Positions 5,345 to 10,316 of a stretch of 10,316 nucleotides of DNA are shown piece after piece. Within the stretch, counting starts at the first letter, position 1. Every line of letters starts with the position of its first letter. Location: the NCBI GenBank assembly GCA_002315945.1, contig DCIJ01000097.1:1-10316 (forward strand). Direction: 5' to 3'. Position numbers and translations under genes: made by a program. Origin of the DNA: Lachnospiraceae bacterium UBA1729 (lineage in GTDB: Bacteria; Bacillota; Clostridia; Lachnospirales; Lachnospiraceae). The notes beneath the pieces were generated by a model. It did no database searches. It was not told the origin of the DNA and saw nothing but the letters and a program-made list of their open reading frames with translations.

Positions 5345-7132
5345 CTACATCCTTGTTATATCATCTTGCTTTCCAATTGGATATCTTTTCAGTAATTCGT
5401 CATATTCTTTATTAAAGTTTGCTCTTTCTTCTGATGACAAATTTTTGAAATACTCATGCGTATTATAACCGTTATCAAATATGGTAATCATCTCAACTGC
5501 AATATTGGAACAATGATCTGAGACACGCTCAAGTCCAGTCAGGATATCTTCAAGGATAAATCCCATTTCGATAGTGCATTTTCCTTTTTGAAGTCTTTTT
5601 ATATGATTTTCTTTTATCTTCTTGGATAAGGTATCAATTACTTCCTCCAAAGGCTCCACATGGGTAGCTTTTATATCATCATCCAAGCAAAAACTCTCTA
5701 CAGTCAGATTACAAATATCATTCACTGCTCTTGCAAGCACCTCAATCTCCCCTCTTGCATGTTTGGTGAAAGATAATCCCTTAGTGTTAATCTCCTCTGC
5801 CGATTTTACAATATCCATAGCGTGGTCTGATATTCTCTCAAAATCACTGATACTGTGCAGAATGATAGACATACTCTGACTGTCTGCCGTAGAGATATTT
5901 TTACCTGATAGTTTTACAAGGTATGTTCCCAGAATATCTTCATATTTGTCAGCAACGCATTCTAGCCGTATTACTTCTTCTGCTTTTTTTGCATCATATG
6001 TAAGCAACACCTCAAGTGCCAAATTTATTGCAGTTTGTGTAAGCTTAGCCATTTCCCTTACCTTGCCTCTGCAAAGTTCCATTGCAAATGCAGGGGTTTC
6101 AAGAAATCTTTCATCAATAGAGACTATATCTGTAGGAAGTTCTTCCTTCTTTTTTCCATCAGGAATTGTTACTTCGGCAAGCTTAACAAGAAGATTTGAA
6201 AATGGGAACAAAATAATAGTTGCTACAATATTAAACAAACTATGTATTACCGCTATTCCTGCAGCATTTGCAGATTTACTTAGGAACGCAAAATTTATGC
6301 ATGAATTAATTGAATAAAATGTCACCATAAAAAGAGTCGTTCCTATGAGATTAAAATACAGATGAATCATAGCCGCTCTTCTTGCATTCTTACTTGCTCC
6401 GATTGATGAGATAATTGACGTTACGCAGGTTCCTATATTCTGTCCCATAATAATAGGCAGTGCTACCGAATAATGAACAGCACCAGTTGCACATAGTGCC
6501 TGAAGGATTCCGACAGATGCTGATGAACTCTGGATAATCGCAGTAAGAATTGCGCCAATGGCCATGCCGAGAACAGGATTGCTGAAGGCAGTCATCAGTT
6601 TTGTGAAAGAAGGATTATCTGCAAGTCCCGATACAGAGCCACTCATTGTCTCCATTCCAAACATCAGAATCGCAAATCCTATCAGGATTTCGCCTGTGTC
6701 CTTATTTTTTGACTCACTCTTGCTTCCCATAATCAGGACAATACCTATTGCAGCAAGGACCGGTGAAAAAGAGGACGGTTTAAGAAGCTTAAGCCAGATT
6801 GTACTACCTTCAATTCCAGTCAGGGACAGTAGCCAGGAGGTAACGGTAGTTCCTATATTGGCACCCATAATAACAGGGGTGGCTTGCGCCAGTTTCATAA
6901 TGCCCGAATTCACAAAACCTACTATCATAACTGTAGTTGCAGATGACGACTGAATTACAGCAGTAACACCTGCCCCAAGAAGTACTGCAAATATCCTCTT
7001 TGTGGTCAGTTTCTCTAGGATTGTTTCCAGCTTTCCTCCCGCCATCTTAGAGAGACCATTTCCCATTATACTCATTCCATAGAGAAAAAGAGATAACCCG
7101 CCAATTAAATTTAACAAACGAAAAATATCCAT
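5345..7132 (-). CDS. Na/Pi cotransporter family protein with C-terminal PhoU-like domain
   Basis: The 595-residue membrane protein belongs to the NptA/Na-Pi-II-like family, which takes up phosphate with sodium, or in some members exports it. The two inverted repeats of the transport domain are plain: QSSSATT (61-67) with GANIGTTVTS (90-99), and QSSSASV (201-207) with GQNIGTCVTS (230-239). About 8 hydrophobic helices fill residues 1-315. The cytoplasmic part (about 340-580) is PhoU-like, with metal-binding type motifs at ISDFERISDHAMDI (428-441) and later TGLERVSDHCSNI. Full-length members are usually 540-600 residues, so it is intact. The start is ATG 7132, with AAAGG 7 bases upstream, but both lie inside a long inverted repeat (see 7125-7203). 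It leads the operon with the response regulator and kinase. Direction of transport is not decidable here. Confidence 0.93.
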   Translation of the reverse strand: MDIFRLLNLIGGLSLFLYGMSIMGNGLSKMAGGKLETILEKLTTKRIFAVLLGAGVTAVIQSSSATTVMIVGFVNSGIMKLAQATPVIMGANIGTTVTSWLLSLTGIEGSTIWLKLLKPSSFSPVLAAIGIVLIMGSKSESKNKDTGEILIGFAILMFGMETMSGSVSGLADNPSFTKLMTAFSNPVLGMAIGAILTAIIQSSSASVGILQALCATGAVHYSVALPIIMGQNIGTCVTSIISSIGASKNARRAAMIHLYFNLIGTTLFMVTFYSINSCINFAFLSKSANAAGIAVIHSLFNIVATIILFPFSNLLVKLAEVTIPDGKKKEELPTDIVSIDERFLETPAFAMELCRGKVREMAKLTQTAINLALEVLLTYDAKKAEEVIRLECVADKYEDILGTYLVKLSGKNISTADSQSMSIILHSISDFERISDHAMDIVKSAEEINTKGLSFTKHARGEIEVLARAVNDICNLTVESFCLDDDIKATHVEPLEEVIDTLSKKIKENHIKRLQKGKCTIEMGFILEDILTGLERVSDHCSNIAVEMITIFDNGYNTHEYFKNLSSEERANFNKEYDELLKRYPIGKQDDITRM

Positions 7133-7203
7133 ACATTTACCTTTCTGTGGCTAATTATTCTATCAGTGACAGAATAATATCCCCAGGTAAAATGTATGGA
7201 TAT
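7125..7203 (-). promoter_or_regulatory. Leader structure sequestering the transporter ribosome binding site and start codon
   Basis: The sequence at 7125-7141 is the inverse of 7186-7203 over 17 bp with a single bulged base. In the mRNA the 3' arm contains the GG of the ribosome binding site, the ATG start and the next bases. Inside the 44-base loop a second stem pairs ATTATTCT (7154-7161) with AGAATAAT (7171-7178). If transcription starts near 7197, as the -10-like CATAAT (7204-7209) suggests, the 5' arm would be at the very 5' end of the mRNA and translation would depend on opening the stem. It matches no riboswitch class I know. Confidence 0.6.
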
Positions 7204-7224
7204 ATTATGTAAAATCTAAGTAAA
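7204..7224 (-). promoter_or_regulatory. Possible Pho-box-like direct repeat and -10 of the phosphate operon
   Basis: On the minus strand TTTACT (7219-7224) and TTTACA (7208-7213) repeat with an 11-base period, as in PhoP/PhoB boxes of the TTWACA-N5 type. CATAAT (7204-7209) is a 5 of 6 match to the -10, and the -35 position is weak, which suits an activated promoter. The motif is short in AT-rich DNA, so chance is possible. Confidence 0.35.
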
Positions 7225-7269
7225 AAAATAAATTGCTGTTACAGTCATATTAGAATTAATAGTAAATGA

Positions 7270-8100
7270 TCAATTAAATTCCAGGCAGGCTCCATCGGGA
7301 TAATATATCGGATACCCATCGGACGGATTTTTTCCGCAGGAATCCACCACAAAGGCTTCCAAACCATATTTACCTTCATTTCCATGGACTGTGATCATTC
7401 CACGATAAGACTCTCCATATCGTTTCTCCAACAGTTCCATAGCTTCCCGCTCTCCGGTCACATACCAACCGTCTGATCCAGGAATAACGCCAGTATAATG
7501 TTTTACCAAATCTTCATAACTCTTAGCATAGAGAACCATATAGGTTCCCTTGTCATACCAGGTATACAACTGCAGGTCGAAGGATTGCTTGGGAGCCGGT
7601 TTGGGCGCAGTCGCATGGGGCGTGTTGGTAATTCCGTCCCAGGGATGCAGATTCACATATTTTGGCCTGCCGGAGGGTTCCTTTTCCATGGTTTCAATGC
7701 AAACCACCAACTTGTTATCTCTCCATCCACCGCCAACAAAATCCACGCACCGGTTTGGGAATCTGCTTTTGAGCAGCTCATTATACTGGGCCAGCATAGC
7801 ATTTCCGGTCGGAAAGAAGTCCTCTCCTTTTTCAATAATCCGAAAAATATACCCATACATATCATAATCCACATTGGGAGAAAGATGGTGATACCAGCGT
7901 CCCTTGGCTTCCCAGGCATTTGCAAGCTGAAAAGATATGTTTCCCGCCTGATTGGTTGCCATTTGACTGGATGTTTGCACTAGCTGACCAGCTGCATTAG
8001 TCAGTTTCGGCAAGGCCTCCGCCCGCGCTCCGATAGAAAATGAGAACACCGTAACTACAAGAAAGAGGCTCCTTATACCCCACTCTATTGTTTTTTTCAT
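7270..8100 (-). CDS. Secreted protein of unknown function
   Basis: I do not recognise this 276-residue protein. It has a clear signal peptide: a basic start (MKK), a hydrophobic core at about 11-24, and a probable Ala-X-Ala cleavage site after ARA (25-27). Two parts of the mature protein are joined by a Pro/Ala/Lys linker (161-172, with PKPAPK). The first is rich in Trp, Tyr and Gly, with GRWYHHLSP at 67-75 and VGGGW at 122-126. The second has FDLQLYTWYDKGTYMVLYAK at 174-193. Four Cys (118, 134, 255, 272) could make two disulfides. The start is ATG 8100 after a strong AGGGGGG site. The gene follows the amidohydrolase by 25 bases, so it can be co-transcribed. By eye it is about half G+C in several lines where neighbours are nearer 30-40 percent, which may point to transfer. 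No clear terminator follows. Confidence 0.75.
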   Translation of the reverse strand: MKKTIEWGIRSLFLVVTVFSFSIGARAEALPKLTNAAGQLVQTSSQMATNQAGNISFQLANAWEAKGRWYHHLSPNVDYDMYGYIFRIIEKGEDFFPTGNAMLAQYNELLKSRFPNRCVDFVGGGWRDNKLVVCIETMEKEPSGRPKYVNLHPWDGITNTPHATAPKPAPKQSFDLQLYTWYDKGTYMVLYAKSYEDLVKHYTGVIPGSDGWYVTGEREAMELLEKRYGESYRGMITVHGNEGKYGLEAFVVDSCGKNPSDGYPIYYPDGACLEFN

Positions 8101-8125
8101 ATTTCCCCCCTATTACTCCAGATAA

Positions 8126-8923
8126 CTATCTGTATAGTTCAGGTCTTCTTAGATTTGTATATGGTCTGCTACTTCTGACTTTTTCAGATTCTCTGGGATT
8201 AATATCTGCATATATAATTTGTTCTTTGTCATCTGCTTTTAGTATAACATTTCCATTTGCATCAACAAGGATGGATTCCCCTGAAAATTCCATAGCATCT
8301 TCTACTCCTACCCTGTTGCACATGGCAATGAATACACTATTCTGAAAAGCCTGTACCCTTAATTCCCACTCAAACATTTCAGATGGTTCTGATTTTGTAT
8401 TTACCGTAGGAATCAAAATCAGATCTGCCCCCATAAGGGCTTCTGTTCTAATACTTTCCGGATAATGCCGATCAAAGCATACTACAATGCCAAGCTTTCC
8501 ATATTCAGTATCAAATATCTGGAAACCAGTGTCTGAGGGTTTATAATAATCCTGTTCAAAAAATTGCTCTGCCTGAGCAACATGAACCATCTTCTGGATT
8601 CCTTGAATATTACCTTCCTTATCAATTAGCAGACTTGCATCATAGTAGCTATTGTTTTCTTTTAGATAAATATTGGGTACTGCCATAATATGATTATCTC
8701 TACAGGCTTTTTTCAACTTCTGAACAATGTCATCTGATATTTCAACCCCATAGTTCTTAACCTCTCTTCCCTTATACTGCAGGAAAAATTCAGTCAGCTG
8801 CACTTCGGGAAACAATACAATATCGGCTCCATTCTTGGATGCTTCGTTAATTGCATACAGACTTTTATTTAGATTACTCTGTATGTCTCCACCATTGCTC
8901 ATCTGGACAAGGGCTATTTTCAT
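8126..8923 (-). CDS. Carbon-nitrogen hydrolase (nitrilase superfamily amidohydrolase)
   Basis: The 265-residue protein has the complete nitrilase-superfamily catalytic set: Glu40 in LFPEVQ, Lys111 in GIQKMVH and the nucleophile Cys149 in VVCFDRHYPE. Glu123 in FFEQDYY is the likely accessory glutamate. These enzymes hydrolyse C-N bonds of amides or N-carbamoyl compounds through a thioester on the Cys. The CFDRHYPE and EQDYYKPSDTGF patterns are closest to the N-carbamoyl amino acid/carbamoylputrescine amidase and beta-ureidopropionase groups rather than true nitrilases, but the substrate cannot be fixed. It has no signal peptide and is cytoplasmic. The start is ATG 8923, with AAAGG 9 bases upstream. 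Only 78 bases, filled by REP-like repeats, separate it from the antiporter, so it probably depends on the antiporter promoter or on one within the repeats. Confidence 0.92.
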   Translation of the reverse strand: MKIALVQMSNGGDIQSNLNKSLYAINEASKNGADIVLFPEVQLTEFFLQYKGREVKNYGVEISDDIVQKLKKACRDNHIMAVPNIYLKENNSYYDASLLIDKEGNIQGIQKMVHVAQAEQFFEQDYYKPSDTGFQIFDTEYGKLGIVVCFDRHYPESIRTEALMGADLILIPTVNTKSEPSEMFEWELRVQAFQNSVFIAMCNRVGVEDAMEFSGESILVDANGNVILKADDKEQIIYADINPRESEKVRSSRPYTNLRRPELYR

Positions 8924-8940
8924 TTATTACTACCTTTCTT

Positions 8941-9010
8941 TGAACCCAGGGGACGGGGTTCATGGTTCATTTTTTTGACCCCAGGGGACGGGGTTCATGG
9001 TTCATTTTTT
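8941..9010. repeat. Tandem pair of REP-like repeats, 35-base period
   Basis: Two near-identical units start at 8941 and 8976. Each has the form TGAMCCCAGGGGACGGGGTT, then CATGGTTCA and a run of T. In the first, TGAACCC and GGGTTCA can pair around an 8-base loop. The two differ by one base in the first 20 (GAACCC versus GACCCC). They fill the gap between the antiporter and the amidohydrolase. The antiporter stop codon (9002-9004) is made by the end of the second unit. Compared with the copies near 1313-1551 these have one fewer G in the first G-run. Confidence 0.75.
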
Positions 9011-10192
9011 GTCATTCATTTTTTGTTCCATGTCTCCATTATACATTATCTTAAGCAACAACGGAGTCATGATGGAAGAAATAATTATTAGTAGAATTAC
9101 TGCCGAAAAATATGACGAATCAATAAGATTTAGTGCAAGTCCCTTCTGCGACACAATAAGAGCGACCTCTCCTCTTGTCATCATACCAATACCTGCCTTA
9201 AGGGAGTCCTTTACATTATAGCCCGAAAGTCCCGCCACAGCACCGCATCCAACAATTTTTCCAAGGAGAGCCACCAGAATAAATAATGCACTAAATAAAA
9301 GCATATCCGCCGTCATGCCCTTGAGATTGGTTTGCAACCCAATATTTGCGAAAAAAATCGGCGTAAAAATCATATAAGCGCTGGTATCAACCTTTTTTTC
9401 TATATATTTTGCATCATCCACAGAAGCCAGGGCCACACCCATAATGTATGCACCGGTTATATCTGCAATTCCAAATAGTGTTTCAGCGAGATATGCCATC
9501 AGGAAACAGCAGGCCAACGAAAAAATAGGAATTCGCTGGGTATGAGGAAATTTCTTGTCCAGCCTTTCCATCAGGCGATTAGCCGCAAAACCAACCACCA
9601 GTGCAAACACAAAGAACAATAGTGTCTTCAGAAAAATGAGCCCCAAAGATCCACTGCTTCCTGAAGCCGCTCCAATCACACAGGTTAGTACTATCATTCC
9701 AATAACATCATCAATTATTGCCGCACTTACAATTGTCGTTCCTAGTGTAGTGTTTATTTTTCCCAATTCCTGAAGAGTAGCGACAGTAATAGATACACTG
9801 GTGGCCGTAATGATGGTTCCTATAAATACTGCCGAGTAAAACTCTTTTGTCCCAAATGCACTGAATCCGTAAAAACATGAATATAAAAGAGTACCGCCAA
9901 TCAATGGGACTATGACCCCAGCCACTGCCATGAGAAAGGCGGTCCTGCCCGTTTTCATAAGTTCCTTCAGATCTGTTCCTAACCCAGTAGAAAACATCAT
10001 GAGCAGCACGCCGATTTCAGCAAACAGGGATATGGTATCATTAGTCTGCATAGCATTTAATACGCATGGCCCCAGTAACAGTCCACCAATAATTTCACCA
10101 ACCACCTGTGGTGCCCCAAATCTTTTACTGAGGATTCCAAGACTCTTACAAATCAGTAAAATCAAGCCAAAATCTTTTATAAAATCCAGCAT
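9002..10192 (-). CDS. Cation:proton antiporter (CPA2 family, no RCK domain)
   Basis: The 396-residue membrane protein is almost wholly hydrophobic, with about 12-13 helices. It exchanges Na+ or K+ for H+ across the cytoplasmic membrane. The N-terminal FGAPQVVGEIIGGLLLGP (25-42) is the usual first conserved block. AAIIDDVIGM holds the Asp-Asp pair (161-162) of the ion-binding helix, as in NapA-type exchangers. There is no cytosolic TrkA-N/RCK or USP domain of the KefB/KefC kind, so the protein stops after the transport domain. The start chosen is ATG 10192, with AAAGGGG about 10 bases upstream. ATG 10213 is in frame but would put that ribosome binding site inside the gene. The C-terminal tail (DMEQKMNDKK) is charged and ends at a TGA supplied by a REP-like repeat. 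It is first in a likely operon with the amidohydrolase and the secreted protein. Confidence 0.92.
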   Translation of the reverse strand: MLDFIKDFGLILLICKSLGILSKRFGAPQVVGEIIGGLLLGPCVLNAMQTNDTISLFAEIGVLLMMFSTGLGTDLKELMKTGRTAFLMAVAGVIVPLIGGTLLYSCFYGFSAFGTKEFYSAVFIGTIITATSVSITVATLQELGKINTTLGTTIVSAAIIDDVIGMIVLTCVIGAASGSSGSLGLIFLKTLLFFVFALVVGFAANRLMERLDKKFPHTQRIPIFSLACCFLMAYLAETLFGIADITGAYIMGVALASVDDAKYIEKKVDTSAYMIFTPIFFANIGLQTNLKGMTADMLLFSALFILVALLGKIVGCGAVAGLSGYNVKDSLKAGIGMMTRGEVALIVSQKGLALNLIDSSYFSAVILLIIISSIMTPLLLKIMYNGDMEQKMNDKK

Positions 10193-10230
10193 TTTATATC
10201 GACCCCTTTCCATATTATTGATTTGCCTTT

Positions 10231-10259
10231 GTTATAGTCCTCTCTCATATGGAAGTCAA
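10231..10259 (-). promoter_or_regulatory. Promoter of the antiporter operon
   Basis: On the minus strand TTGACT (10254-10259) and TATAAC (10231-10236) each match 5 of 6 consensus bases, with the ideal 17-base spacer. The transcript would begin near 10224, about 30 bases before the ATG. REP-like repeats begin directly behind it at 10263. Confidence 0.7.
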
Positions 10260-10262
10260 TAA

Positions 10263-10316
10263 TGAACCCTGGGGACGGGGTTGGGGGGTCATTTTTTTGA
10301 ACCAGGGGGACGGGGT
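10263..10316. repeat. Tandem pair of REP-like repeats, second copy cut by the window edge
   Basis: Units start at 10263 and 10298, again 35 bases apart. The first reads TGAACCCTGGGGACGGGGTT and then diverges (GGGGGGTCA). The second follows the TGAACCAGGGGGACGGGG form seen at 1313 and 1530 and runs off the end. This shows that both sequence variants can be neighbours in one tandem array. Confidence 0.7.

Noticed and set aside
6558..6953. Plus-strand reading frame of 131 codons
   Set aside because: It lies wholly within the Na/Pi transporter gene in antisense, has no ribosome binding site that I can see and no recognisable motif.
7225..7269. Terminator after the secreted protein gene
   Set aside because: Only a very short CTGT-A-ACAG pairing before a T-rich stretch is visible, too weak to call.
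7498..7983. Plus-strand reading frame of 161 codons opposite the secreted protein
   Set aside because: The minus-strand gene has a signal peptide, a good ribosome binding site and a natural composition; the antisense frame has none of these and probably stays open because of the higher G+C.
8941..9010. CRISPR array
   Set aside because: Only two repeats, with no unique spacers between them; the unit matches REP-like copies elsewhere in the window.
10193..10213. Longer start for the antiporter
   Set aside because: ATG 10192 has AAAGGGG at a good distance, and the extra residues (MERGRYK) encode that site.

Overview
The window is an AT-rich stretch of a Gram-positive, anaerobic-type genome. 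DUF3793 next to a flavodoxin, a FeoB-associated Cys-rich miniprotein, a short DtxR-type regulator, GGAGG ribosome binding sites and GTG/TTG starts all point to Clostridia, probably a Lachnospiraceae-like member. That placement is an inference from gene content, not a measured assignment. Every gene except the DtxR regulator is on the minus strand.

Region 1 (1-3290) looks like an iron/metal-homeostasis block. Reading leftwards from 1297 there is a 50-residue FeoB-associated membrane protein, then larE (ATP-dependent sacrificial sulfur transferase), then the start of a histidine phosphatase cut by the window edge. A DtxR/IdeR-like metalloregulator (1658-2035) is on the plus strand. It converges on a flavodoxin-DUF3793 pair and shares a bidirectional terminator with it. 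Both minus-strand operons carry two tandem TTAG-N6-CTAA palindromes just downstream of a TTGACA -35 box. They look like operators of the regulator encoded between them. No feoA or feoB is in the window.

Region 2 (3278-7224) is a phosphate-type operon: a Na/Pi cotransporter with a C-terminal PhoU-like part, an OmpR/PhoB-type response regulator (GTG start) and a PhoR-like sensor kinase (4-base overlap), ending at a clear terminator. The transporter leader holds a 17-bp inverted repeat whose 3' arm contains the ribosome binding site and start codon. A possible Pho-box-like direct repeat lies just upstream.

Region 3 (7270-10259) runs leftwards from a good promoter (TTGACT-17-TATAAC): a CPA2-type cation/proton antiporter, a nitrilase-superfamily amidohydrolase, and an unrecognised secreted protein that is noticeably more GC-rich than its neighbours.

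Across the window, seven copies of a REP-like GC-rich palindrome (core GGGGACGGGGTT) sit in intergenic gaps. One pair forms a REPIN-like inverted hairpin in the leader of the iron operon. Two pairs are tandem with a 35-base period, and one of these supplies the antiporter stop codon. I see no tRNA, rRNA, CRISPR array, prophage or transposase gene.
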